Shown here: positions 1 through 5,487 of the stretch, piece after piece | Layout: each line of letters starts with the position of its first letter | Numbering within the stretch: the first letter of the stretch is position 1 | Assembly (NCBI GenBank): GCA_002492465.1 | Contig: DKYT01000065.1 | Coordinates: 2,845 to 49,920 of the forward strand | DNA length: 47,076 nucleotides | Reading direction: 5' to 3' | Source of the DNA: Lachnospiraceae bacterium UBA7093 | Lineage (GTDB): Bacteria > Bacillota > Clostridia > Lachnospirales > Lachnospiraceae | Program-made: the position numbers and the translations under genes | Notes under the pieces: generated by a model | Told to the model about the DNA's origin: nothing | What the model saw: the letters and a program-made list of their open reading frames with translations, nothing else | Database searches by the model: none

Positions 1-1
1 C

Positions 2-70
2 TATAGGGTTATCGCATGGCAGCCATTACCGGAACCATTGGAAAATGCAAATTTGGAATTTGAAGATTGA
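2..70 (+). CDS. 3' end of a DUF551-like protein (partial)
   Basis: An open frame enters from the left edge and ends at TGA 68-70. The visible residues include the segment VIAWQPLPEPLE. An aromatic residue followed by PLPEP is the usual C-terminus of DUF551 proteins, which are small proteins common in phage and prophage early regions. Function is unknown. Only 22 residues are visible, so the call rests on this short motif. Confidence 0.6.
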   Translation, partial: YRVIAWQPLPEPLENANLEFED

Positions 71-89
71 AGAATAGGAGAATGAAGGA

Positions 90-404
90 ATGAAAAACTA
101 TAGCCCTAATATATACAGTGGTATCCATACAATTGAGATTACATTACAGCGGTGGGAATATGTAGGACATATCACTCAAAGAATTAGCGGAACTTGTAAA
201 GGAAAGGATATGCTGGATTTTGATTTTGATTGTGAAGATGATCATTTGGAAAATGATTGTAACTTAAAATATCACGAGGAGGAAGATTATTTTTCTGCTA
301 CGCTTAAGGATCCAGATGGCAATATGCTGGATATTGATGGACGTTCGGATGATTTTAATAAAATGATTGTAAAGATGGAAATCGTAGATTTCAGAAAGGA
401 GTAG
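90..404 (+). CDS. Small acidic phage protein, DUF5406-like
   Basis: A 104-residue acidic protein. It starts MKNYSPNIYSGIHTIEITLQ, followed by a strongly acidic middle (DFDFDCEDDHLENDC) and a segment FSATLKDPDGNMLD. This pattern resembles the DUF5406 family of small Firmicutes phage proteins from memory, but no function is known. The start at 90 has AGGAG-like sequence just upstream. The next gene begins four bases after its stop, so the two are probably cotranscribed. Confidence 0.65.
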   Translation: MKNYSPNIYSGIHTIEITLQRWEYVGHITQRISGTCKGKDMLDFDFDCEDDHLENDCNLKYHEEEDYFSATLKDPDGNMLDIDGRSDDFNKMIVKMEIVDFRKE

Positions 405-408
405 ACAG

Positions 409-837
409 ATGATATTGAATTACACAACAACAGTAGATGCATACAAAACAGTATCGGAGATCGAACACATACTTGTAAAGCATAAGGCAAAATCCATCAT
501 GAAGAATTATGATGGCGAGACAATTACGGGGCTTTCGTTTTTAATCGATACTGGATCCCAACAGCTTCCGGTAATACTTCCGGTTAAAATTGATGAATGC
601 CTGAAAGTGTTAAAAAAGGAAAAAAGGGAGAATCCCCGGAAGCAGATCAAAGATACCAGGGAGCAGGCGGAACGTGTGGCGTGGAGAATTTTGAAAGATT
701 GGGTTGAAGCACAGATGGCACTGCTGGATATAGAAATGGTTCGGTTTGAAGAAATCTTTCTTCCCTACATAGAAACAGACGGAGGCAAAACTATCTATCA
801 AAGGTTGGAGGAAAAACAGTTTCTGTTAGAAGGTTAA
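409..837 (+). CDS. Hypothetical phage early protein
   Basis: A 142-residue protein that I do not assign to a named family. It has a beta-rich N-terminal half (residues 1-65) and a charged helical segment (about 66-115, many Lys, Arg and Glu), including REQAERVAWRILKDWVEAQMALL. This Trp-containing helix is familiar from Firmicutes phage proteins of unknown function. The ribosome binding site AAGGAG overlaps the end of the preceding gene, which suggests one operon. Confidence 0.7.
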   Translation: MILNYTTTVDAYKTVSEIEHILVKHKAKSIMKNYDGETITGLSFLIDTGSQQLPVILPVKIDECLKVLKKEKRENPRKQIKDTREQAERVAWRILKDWVEAQMALLDIEMVRFEEIFLPYIETDGGKTIYQRLEEKQFLLEG

Positions 838-863
838 ATAAAGATTTAGTGGAGGTAAAAACT

Positions 864-1280
864 GTGGCAAGCCCTAAAGGATATATTTTATATCGCATCT
901 GGTACGGAAACCATTTAGCCTACCTTGGCAGAACGAAGCAGCCGTTGCAGGCAAGGATCCGAGGTCATATGTTTGCCGCTCCGATGCACCGCGCAATCGA
1001 CATACATAACGTTACCCTTATAGAGTATACGGAGCTTCCCACAGAAGCAGATATGAACCTGTATGAGATATATTTTATCAATCTTTGGAAACCTCCGTTG
1101 AATGTAGATGATAAGGCAAGGGATGATTTGACACTTACTCTTCCGGATCTGGAATGGAAGGAATTTGTACCAGCACGGTGGGAAGAGTGGAAAAAGGAGT
1201 TAAGGTCAGAGGATATGGACAATCGGAATAAATCGCGGAACAAAAAAATAATGGAATTAGACGATGTTTTTGGAGGATGA
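864..1280 (+). CDS. GIY-YIG nuclease-like small phage protein
   Basis: The protein begins MASPKGYILYRIWYGN and reads as a divergent GIY-YIG domain. ILYRIWY and AYLGRT stand where the GIY and YIG strands would be. Then come an Arg-containing helix with a His (LQARIRGH), a conserved Glu in LYEIYFI and the terminal PPLN. In GIY-YIG enzymes such Arg and Glu residues and the final Asn belong to the active site and fold. I place the start at GTG 864 because a perfect GGAGGT lies at 851-856, seven bases before it; the longer frame from 849 would contain that site. The C-terminus is a charged tail. Nuclease activity is inferred. Confidence 0.7.
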   Translation: MASPKGYILYRIWYGNHLAYLGRTKQPLQARIRGHMFAAPMHRAIDIHNVTLIEYTELPTEADMNLYEIYFINLWKPPLNVDDKARDDLTLTLPDLEWKEFVPARWEEWKKELRSEDMDNRNKSRNKKIMELDDVFGG

Positions 1281-1284
1281 ATAA

Positions 1285-1524
1285 ATGAAAAAGAAAACAA
1301 TTACAAATAACAAAAAGAATTTTGGAAAGAACATCACAGATTGCAATCACTTTAATGTGGATATATCCGATGATGGAAGTTTTACCATCAACATACAGAG
1401 CAGCGAAAAATTTACGATAAACATAGCCGACAGCAAGGGATTTGTAGTAAATATCAGTGACGCCGGCGATTACATGGTTAATGAGCAGGATTGCTCATAT
1501 AGGGAGAAGGTGAAGGACGCATGA
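1285..1524 (+). CDS. Small protein built of ten-residue repeats
   Basis: A 79-residue protein. From residue 13 to 62 it consists of five consecutive ten-residue units, each starting with Phe: FGKNITDCNH, FNVDISDDGS, FTINIQSSEK, FTINIADSKG and FVVNISDAGD, with a sixth partial unit YMVNEQD. The consensus is F-T-I-N-I-S-D. Alternating hydrophobic residues with Asn and Asp turns suggest a stacked beta-strand structure. I recognise no family. Its stop overlaps the start of the next gene (ATGA at 1521-1524), which indicates translational coupling. Confidence 0.7.
   Translation: MKKKTITNNKKNFGKNITDCNHFNVDISDDGSFTINIQSSEKFTINIADSKGFVVNISDAGDYMVNEQDCSYREKVKDA
1321..1470 (+). repeat. Five tandem 30-bp coding repeats (decapeptide units)
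   Basis: Five in-frame units of 30 bp encode the Phe-led decapeptides of the 79-residue protein. The DNA units have diverged more than the protein pattern, which suggests that selection keeps the amino-acid repeat. Confidence 0.65.
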
Positions 1525-2240
1525 CAAAATCAGAATTATTGCAGATTGCAAAACCTATTCTTTTCAATGGTGATATGGTTGGGGCGATATTGGAGAATAG
1601 AAAAGGTGCCACAAGGAGAGCTGTAAAGAAATTTATTCCGGATGATGCTATATGGGGGTATACAGTATTTACACCTAAAGGCTGCATATCATGTCGAGGA
1701 ACCTTTGCAGATGGATATGGTGAAAAGTTTTTCCGGATGCCGTGCCAACCTGGTGATATCCTGTATGTCCGTGAAACGTGGGCGGTTAGAACTGCACACA
1801 GGTTTGACGCCAGCGCGAATATTATGTTTAAAGCAGGCGGACGAGAAACTATTCTCACATTTCCCAATGGTGGATCAGATAGTATCGATAGGATCGTATA
1901 TGATAATTTCCTTAGGAAATGGGACAAAGAAGGAAGATGGAACCCATCAATCCACATGCCCAAGGAAGCGACGCGGATATTCCTGAAAGTAACAGATGTA
2001 AAGGTACAGCGCCTGCATGACATGACCTTAGATAATTTCCTTGCAGAGGGAGTTACCCTCAGACCGGAAGCCTTTAACGATTCTGAGAATGCCTATTTGC
2101 AGGCGCAGTACATCTTTGCGGAAGAGATCTGGGATAAAACGCTTAAGAAAGCAGAACGGGAGCTCTACAGCTGGGACGCCAATCCCTGGGTATGGGCAAT
2201 TGAATTTGATCGGATATATCCGGATGATATGGAGGGATAA
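1521..2240 (+). CDS. ASCH/PUA-like phage protein
   Basis: A 239-residue protein of the type often called a phage morphogenetic protein and related to ASCH domains. Signs are the N-terminal PILFNGDMVGAILENRKGATRR, the central QPGDILYVRETWAV, and RIFLKVTDVKVQRLHDMT (residues about 153-170), followed by a WAIEFDRIYPDD C-terminus. ASCH domains have a PUA-like fold thought to bind RNA or modified nucleobases; the role in phages is not known. Its last 17 codons and the following leader recur about 520 bp downstream. Confidence 0.8.
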   Translation: MTKSELLQIAKPILFNGDMVGAILENRKGATRRAVKKFIPDDAIWGYTVFTPKGCISCRGTFADGYGEKFFRMPCQPGDILYVRETWAVRTAHRFDASANIMFKAGGRETILTFPNGGSDSIDRIVYDNFLRKWDKEGRWNPSIHMPKEATRIFLKVTDVKVQRLHDMTLDNFLAEGVTLRPEAFNDSENAYLQAQYIFAEEIWDKTLKKAERELYSWDANPWVWAIEFDRIYPDDMEG

Positions 2241-2251
2241 AGAAAATATGG
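2192..2251 (+). repeat. Direct repeat, copy 1 (end of the ASCH-like gene plus leader)
   Basis: These 60 bp cover the final codons of the ASCH-like gene, its stop, the GGAGGG ribosome binding site and the ATG of the next gene. A near-identical 59-bp copy (a few substitutions and one deleted base) lies at 2708-2766. Confidence 0.85.
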
Positions 2252-2457
2252 CGGTAGAAAGAGAAGTATTTTATTCTGTCAGGTGTGATTTATGCCGTTG
2301 CTTGCTGGAGGACTATACAGGAGAACTTGCAAGGCTTACATATGCAAGGAAAATTGCGGAGGATTTAGCTGAACAGAACGGGTTTGTACAGATTAGTCCG
2401 AAAAAGTGGTATTGTCCTGAGTGTTACAAGAAATTGCATGTATCTAACAGATCATAA
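2248..2457 (+). CDS. Small zinc-finger-like phage protein
   Basis: A 69-residue protein beginning MAVEREVFYSVRCDLC. It carries two Cys pairs, CDLC near residues 13-16 and CPEC near residues 58-61, a likely zinc-ribbon arrangement. The frame is open further upstream, but the ATG at 2248 follows GGAGGG at 2231-2236 and the stop of the previous gene, so I take it as the start. Function is unknown; such small zinc proteins are frequent in phage early regions. Confidence 0.75.
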   Translation: MAVEREVFYSVRCDLCRCLLEDYTGELARLTYARKIAEDLAEQNGFVQISPKKWYCPECYKKLHVSNRS

Positions 2458-2488
2458 ATAAGTTGCAGATAGCGGAGGGAAAGGGAAT

Positions 2489-2719
2489 ATGCTAAAAATT
2501 CAGAGCAATAACGGGGAAGTGAATATTTATGAAATGGATGGAACCGTGGACGAATTGATATCAAATCTCGGTTCTACAGCACATAAAGTAATGCTTCTTA
2601 TGGCGAATGACGGTGCAAAATCTAGAGAAGAAGTATATTTTAAATATGGTCTATTTTCAAAGCAATTAGTTGATTACATCAGCACAACAGTACAAAGAAT
2701 TGATGAAATGGGCAATTGA
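2489..2719 (+). CDS. Hypothetical small phage protein
   Basis: A 76-residue protein with a good ribosome binding site (GGAGGG and AAGGG just upstream). The body is mixed alpha/beta with no recognisable motif. Its last codons (MGN and stop) lie in the second copy of the 60-bp repeat but use a different frame from the ASCH-like gene. The C-terminus may therefore have been set by the duplication that created the repeat. Confidence 0.6.
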   Translation: MLKIQSNNGEVNIYEMDGTVDELISNLGSTAHKVMLLMANDGAKSREEVYFKYGLFSKQLVDYISTTVQRIDEMGN

Positions 2720-2766
2720 ATTTGATCGGGTTTATCCGGATGATATGGAGGGATAAGAGAATATGG
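2708..2766 (+). repeat. Direct repeat, copy 2 (relic of an ASCH-like gene end)
   Basis: Read in the ASCH frame, this copy would encode WAIEFDRVYPDDMEG and a stop, like the true gene end at 2192-2240. Here it is only the tail of another small gene plus the leader of the gene at 2763. It looks like the remains of a second ASCH-like gene, or of a duplication into which the intervening genes were placed. Confidence 0.75.
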
Positions 2767-3338
2767 AAAGATTTACTGAATGGATTGACGGTCATGGTTC
2801 CGGATTGCCGGGGAAAGATTGCTATACAAAACTGGCAGAATATGAGGACTTAGAGGAACGCTTGCAAAATATTTACGGTGAGCATCACGGATTGTTAAAT
2901 GAAGTAGTAGCCAGTTTGGAACGTCACGAAGAAATTGATTTACCACAACCTGTAATTAAATCGCGGCTACTTACAGATGAAGATGTAGACCAATGGGATA
3001 AGTGGAATACATTAAAAAAACAAGGGAAACTGCCGGAACTGCCCTGTGCGGTAGGGGATACGGTGTATGTTATTCCAAGCAGTGAAAATTTCGGAATCAA
3101 CATCGTAAACGGACACGAAGAAAATAATAGAGTGTATGAACAGATCGTAGACCATATAGAACTGCGTAGAAGCGGTTATCTTTTGTCTACATGTGATGGG
3201 ATGGCGTGTGTGATTGAAGTGCTTTACAAGGAAACATGGTTTACGGACAAAAAAGAAGCTGAAATAAAATTAAAAGAATTGGAAAAATATTGGCAAAAGG
3301 TATTTCGAGAAAAAAGCCTGGTGGTGCACGTTCAATAA
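2763..3338 (+). CDS. Hypothetical phage protein (YTKLAEYEDLEE type)
   Basis: A 191-residue protein. The N-terminal segment CYTKLAEYEDLEERLQ and the central LPCAVGDTVYVI are recurrent in Clostridia prophage proteins of unknown function. The C-terminus (residues about 160-185) is a charged helix rich in Lys and Glu after an ETWFTDKKEAE motif. The start follows the GGAGGG site carried in repeat copy 2. No biochemical role can be assigned. Confidence 0.75.
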   Translation: MERFTEWIDGHGSGLPGKDCYTKLAEYEDLEERLQNIYGEHHGLLNEVVASLERHEEIDLPQPVIKSRLLTDEDVDQWDKWNTLKKQGKLPELPCAVGDTVYVIPSSENFGINIVNGHEENNRVYEQIVDHIELRRSGYLLSTCDGMACVIEVLYKETWFTDKKEAEIKLKELEKYWQKVFREKSLVVHVQ

Positions 3339-3435
3339 GTCATGTATTGGCAAAAAATTTATTGTTTTATAAATATCTAAAGATCCGTAAACAAAACATT
3401 GAAGTGGTTTGCGGGAGAATGGGAGAAAAGGAAGA

Positions 3436-3777
3436 ATGAGACTAATTGATGCAGATTATTTAAAAAACATCTTGAATAATGGTGGAAGTGAATCGGTAAA
3501 TATAAACATCAGCAAAAGTATGTCACTAGGCGATATTGTTGATACAGTAATTATGGCATACAGAAAATGCCTGCTTGCAGAATTGGAGAAGGTGCCTACC
3601 GCTTATGACTTAGACAAGGTTGTGGAGCAACTGGAAAGCCAAAAAAATCAACATTTTAGGCGGGCAGAAGAAATAAAAAATAAGTTTGGTGAAAGCTATG
3701 AAAGTCAGCGCCTTTTTTCAAAGGCTTGTAGTTATGATAATGCGATACAAATTGTAAAATCCGGTGGTATTGAATAA
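3436..3777 (+). CDS. Hypothetical phage protein (MRLIDAD type)
   Basis: The protein starts MRLIDADYLKNIL, a very common opening among small Firmicutes prophage proteins, and is 113 residues long. A longer frame opens at TTG 3409, but the ATG at 3436 is preceded by GGAAG and matches the usual family start. The C-terminal half holds a KQH-rich helix (EEIKNKFGESYESQRLFSKACSYDNAI cut here into helices by eye). Function is unknown. Confidence 0.7.
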   Translation: MRLIDADYLKNILNNGGSESVNINISKSMSLGDIVDTVIMAYRKCLLAELEKVPTAYDLDKVVEQLESQKNQHFRRAEEIKNKFGESYESQRLFSKACSYDNAIQIVKSGGIE

Positions 3778-3835
3778 GATCGTAAAATCAGAGTTAAAGG
3801 TATGAAGGGTAGATGCGGAAAGGAGAAAAGGTAAA

Positions 3836-4276
3836 ATGCAAGAAAAAAGAGCTATTAAAAGAAACACATTAGACAGATGTATTTATCCAAATCTAAGACA
3901 GTGGATGATAGTTAATAGAATCCCTATGATCGAATTGTCTAAAATTTGTGGGTTAAGTAAAACTACCCATTGCGTAATAAGAAGTAAACTTCTTGGCGAG
4001 GTGGACTTTAGAATATCAGAAATCAAAGCGATTCTGGGGAAAAGCGGCAGAACATTTGAATATATGTTTAAAGAAAATGAATCTCAGGAAAACAGAATCA
4101 ATATTCCAAGGAATATAGAGATGGCAGATGCAATTGGAAAGTGCCTGAAGAAATATTATAACTCTGAAAACAGTACATATGACAAAAGTATATTAGAGTT
4201 TGTGCGAGGGTGGGCGTGGGAAATTATTTTGAATTGCAACGCGGAGCTGGAGAATTATAAAGAAGCGGATATATAA
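3836..4276 (+). CDS. XRE-like helix-turn-helix phage regulator
   Basis: A 146-residue protein. Residues about 17-78 read as a lambda-repressor-like helix-turn-helix domain: YPNLRQWMIVNRI, then IELSKICGLSKTTH, then FRISEIKAILGKSGRTFEYMF, the usual end of such phage XRE domains. The C-terminal half is helical and may mediate dimerisation. It precedes the ArpU/sigma-like gene and probably belongs to the late-early control circuit. AAGGAG lies about ten bases before the ATG. Its regulatory targets are not visible. Confidence 0.75.
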   Translation: MQEKRAIKRNTLDRCIYPNLRQWMIVNRIPMIELSKICGLSKTTHCVIRSKLLGEVDFRISEIKAILGKSGRTFEYMFKENESQENRINIPRNIEMADAIGKCLKKYYNSENSTYDKSILEFVRGWAWEIILNCNAELENYKEADI

Positions 4277-4279
4277 AAT

Positions 4280-4300
4280 TTGCAAGAGGCAGCAGGCGTG
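4280..4300 (+). repeat. 21-bp direct repeat, copy 1
   Basis: A perfect 21-bp sequence (TTGCAAGAGGCAGCAGG followed by CGTG) lies just after the XRE-like gene. The same 21 bp recur at 5392-5412, 1.1 kb away. The two copies bracket the ArpU-like gene, the toxin-like peptide and the RHH-like gene. Confidence 0.85.
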
Positions 4301-4324
4301 TAGTAATAAGGGGAGATGTTGCAG

Positions 4325-4747
4325 GTGGTAACAAAAGAACAATTAAAAGAATATAGAAGTTGCAAAGCAGAAATAGAAGAGCTTAAGTATAAACTAAAAC
4401 ATTTACACAAGCGGGAAGATATGATAGGGAATGATACAATATTTGACTACCGCAGTGGGTACCCACAACCTCAGGCGGTTGTGGGTCCGGATTGGGAGAA
4501 GTTTGATAAAACAGAGAAAAAATACGAGAGAATGATAGAATCCCTCGAAAAGAAGTGTAGGGAAGTTGAAGAGTTTGTGGACAATATTCCGGATAGTTTG
4601 ACTAGGAGAATTTTCAGGATGTACTTTATAGAAGAGAAATCACAAAAGGAAATTGCAGATCTGACGCACCTGGACAGAAGCAGAATAAGCAGAAAAATTG
4701 ATGAATATTTAAAAAACGCACACAAAGCACAAAAAGCACATGTATAA
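4325..4747 (+). CDS. ArpU/sigma-70-region-4-like phage late regulator
   Basis: A protein of about 140 residues. The N-terminal half is a charged coiled coil (residues 5-35), followed by the segment DYRSGYPQPQAVVG typical of this family. The C-terminal third (DSLTRRIFRMYFIEEKSQKEIADLTHLDRSRISRKIDEYLK) reads as a sigma-region-4 type helix-turn-helix. Such proteins activate late gene transcription in Firmicutes phages, and its place before the terminase fits that role. GGGGAG at 4310-4315 is too close to ATG 4316 and better spaced for GTG 4325, so I prefer 4325; the ATG remains possible. Confidence 0.75.
   Translation: MVTKEQLKEYRSCKAEIEELKYKLKHLHKREDMIGNDTIFDYRSGYPQPQAVVGPDWEKFDKTEKKYERMIESLEKKCREVEEFVDNIPDSLTRRIFRMYFIEEKSQKEIADLTHLDRSRISRKIDEYLKNAHKAQKAHV
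4461..4486 (+). repeat. Perfect 10-bp hairpin inside the ArpU-like gene
   Basis: ACCCACAACC (4461-4470) pairs perfectly with GGTTGTGGGT (4477-4486) across a six-base loop. The left arm also forms a 12-bp palindrome GTGGGTACCCAC (4455-4466), so two mutually exclusive hairpins are possible. No U run follows, so it is not a terminator. Confidence 0.7.
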
Positions 4748-4803
4748 TAATAATTGAAGAGGTGGGACGAACACCAACCTTTCATCCCGATACAATTTGT
4801 TTG

Positions 4804-4842
4804 AAATATCCAGTTATAAGCATGACTGGATATTTCTTTTTA
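4804..4842 (+). terminator. Rho-independent terminator after the ArpU-like gene
   Basis: AAATATCCAGT (4804-4814) pairs with ACTGGATATTT (4825-4835), an 11-bp stem with a ten-base loop. It is followed by CTTTTT. It separates the ArpU-like operon from the toxin-like gene, which has its own promoter. Confidence 0.8.
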
Positions 4843-4853
4843 GTAAAAAAGTC

Positions 4854-4882
4854 TTGACATATGGTGTACCCTATGGTATTAT
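4854..4882 (+). promoter_or_regulatory. Near-consensus sigma-A promoter of the toxin-like gene
   Basis: TTGACA at 4854-4859, a 17-bp spacer and TATTAT at 4877-4882. This is among the strongest matches to consensus in the window. It lies just after a terminator and 26 bp before the GTG of the 36-residue hydrophobic peptide, so it is a dedicated promoter. Confidence 0.8.
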
Positions 4883-4907
4883 ATATACATAAGGAGGTGA
4901 TAAACAG

Positions 4908-5018
4908 GTGGGCAAGAAGAAACAAAAGAAAAAGTCCAATAAAGACTGGTTACGACAGGCGATACTGGACTTAATCATTGGAATCATTTTACTGATTCTC
5001 GACAAGCTATTAGATTAG
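4908..5018 (+). CDS. 36-residue hydrophobic peptide, candidate type I toxin
   Basis: A GTG-started frame encodes 36 residues. A Lys-rich head (MGKKKQKKKSNKDWLRQ) is followed by a hydrophobic helix of about 16 residues (ILDLIIGIILLILDKLL), enough to enter a membrane. The ribosome binding site AAGGAGGTGA (4891-4900) is a near-perfect anti-16S match, and the promoter is near consensus. Strong expression signals, a tiny amphipathic membrane peptide and a convergent antisense promoter match prophage type I toxins such as TxpA and BsrG of Bacillus, although I see no sequence family match. Alternatives are a small holin-like or regulatory membrane peptide. Confidence 0.65.
   Translation: MGKKKQKKKSNKDWLRQAILDLIIGIILLILDKLLD
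4924..4972 (-). terminator. Minus-strand terminator for the antisense RNA
   Basis: Read on the minus strand, AAGTCCA (4972-4966) pairs with TGGACTT (4938-4932), a perfect 7-bp stem with a long loop (27 bases). It is followed directly by TTTTTCTTTT. The stem lies within the toxin-like coding region, so it serves only a transcript coming from the right. Confidence 0.5.
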
Positions 5019-5020
5019 CG

Positions 5021-5042
5021 GAGAGGGGCGAAAGCCCTTCTC
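5021..5042 (+). other. GAAA-tetraloop stem-loop after the toxin-like gene
   Basis: GAGAGGGGC (5021-5029) pairs with GCCCTTCTC (5034-5042), with one G-U pair, capped by a GAAA tetraloop. It starts two bases after the toxin-like stop codon. No U run follows, so it is more likely a stability or antisense-pairing structure than a terminator. Confidence 0.65.
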
Positions 5043-5049
5043 TAATAAA

Positions 5050-5078
5050 AATATAACACAAAAGCCCATCTGTGTAAA
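5050..5078 (-). promoter_or_regulatory. Convergent minus-strand promoter of the antisense RNA
   Basis: On the minus strand TTTACA (5078-5073), a 17-bp spacer and TATATT (5055-5050) form a promoter with five of six matches in each element. It points towards the toxin-like gene and has no coding gene downstream on that strand. Confidence 0.6.
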
Positions 5079-5079
5079 T

Positions 5080-5184
5080 ATGTTGTGGAAGCTGGGAATA
5101 TTCTTTATTGCAATCGGCTTGGCAAAATTGGTTTATTATTTTGTAATGAAAGCGAGGGATAAGCATGCCGATCGGGAAGCCTAA
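5080..5184 (+). CDS. 34-residue membrane peptide
   Basis: An ATG-started frame encodes 34 residues with one clear hydrophobic segment (LGIFFIAIGLAKLVYYFV), a basic segment after it and the tail DKHADREA. It overlaps the start of the next gene by 20 bases, so translation could be coupled. No good ribosome binding site precedes the ATG, and the antisense promoter lies across its leader. It may be a real second membrane peptide or a chance frame. Confidence 0.4.
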   Translation: MLWKLGIFFIAIGLAKLVYYFVMKARDKHADREA

Positions 5185-5368
5185 GTCACAGACGATTGCG
5201 TCAAAGAAGTATCAAGAAAAAGCAGGTATTATTTCCAAGTCATATAAGTTAAAGCGCACGCTGGTAGAAGAGTTTGCAGAGGCATGTGATAAAGCAGGTG
5301 TGAGCCAAGCAGCGCAACTGTCAAAAATGATGGAAGAATTTATTGCCGATGTCAATGAAACAACTTAA
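5165..5368 (+). CDS. Small RHH/Arc-like DNA-binding protein
   Basis: A 67-residue protein: a basic N-terminus, then AGIISKSYKLKRTLVEEFAEACDKAGVSQAAQLSKMMEEFI split into a strand and two helices. This is the size and layout of ribbon-helix-helix (Arc/CopG type) proteins, which often repress their own operon or act as antitoxins. GAGGG lies seven bases before the ATG. It lies directly after the two small membrane peptides and before the terminator at 5422, so it may share their transcript. DNA binding is inferred. Confidence 0.65.
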   Translation: MPIGKPKSQTIASKKYQEKAGIISKSYKLKRTLVEEFAEACDKAGVSQAAQLSKMMEEFIADVNETT

Positions 5369-5391
5369 AAGAAAATAAGCGTCACAGGAAC

Positions 5392-5412
5392 TTGCAAGAG
5401 GCAGCAGGCGTG
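5392..5412 (+). repeat. 21-bp direct repeat, copy 2
   Basis: Identical to 4280-4300. This copy lies inside the outer inverted repeat before the terminase operon. Confidence 0.85.
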
Positions 5413-5421
5413 CAGGACGGC

Positions 5422-5458
5422 AAAGCGGAGATTGATATAACAACAATCTCCGCTTTTG
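5422..5458 (+). terminator. Terminator before the terminase operon
   Basis: AAAGCGGAGATT (5422-5433) pairs perfectly with AATCTCCGCTTT (5445-5456) around an 11-base loop, and the stem ends in CTTTTG. The U run is short, so termination may be partial. It is the inner hairpin of the nested inverted repeat. Confidence 0.6.
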
Positions 5459-5487
5459 CGTATACAAAAAGGTACTGTGACGCTTAT

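Larger units (their letters stand above)
4922..5043 (-). ncRNA. Predicted antisense RNA, candidate type I antitoxin
   Basis: A minus-strand promoter at 5050-5078 would start a transcript near 5043. It would run back through the stem-loop downstream of the toxin-like gene and most of its coding region, and stop at a minus-strand terminator at 4924-4972. The predicted length is about 120 nt, fully complementary to the 3' part of the peptide mRNA. Known prophage antitoxins such as RatA and SR4 also overlap the toxin mRNA 3' end. Transcription has not been shown. Confidence 0.5.
5375..5487 (+). repeat. Nested inverted repeats before the terminase genes
   Basis: An outer perfect 13-bp inverted repeat, ATAAGCGTCACAG (5375-5387) and CTGTGACGCTTAT (5475-5487), encloses a second perfect 12-bp stem at 5422-5456. 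The 21-bp direct repeat copy 2 lies between the left arms. The whole element is 113 bp and could fold into a long two-part hairpin in RNA. Confidence 0.75.

Noticed and set aside
4440..4790. Minus-strand frame of about 104 codons across the ArpU-like gene
   Set aside because: It lies opposite a supported gene, has no ribosome binding site and shows no family pattern.
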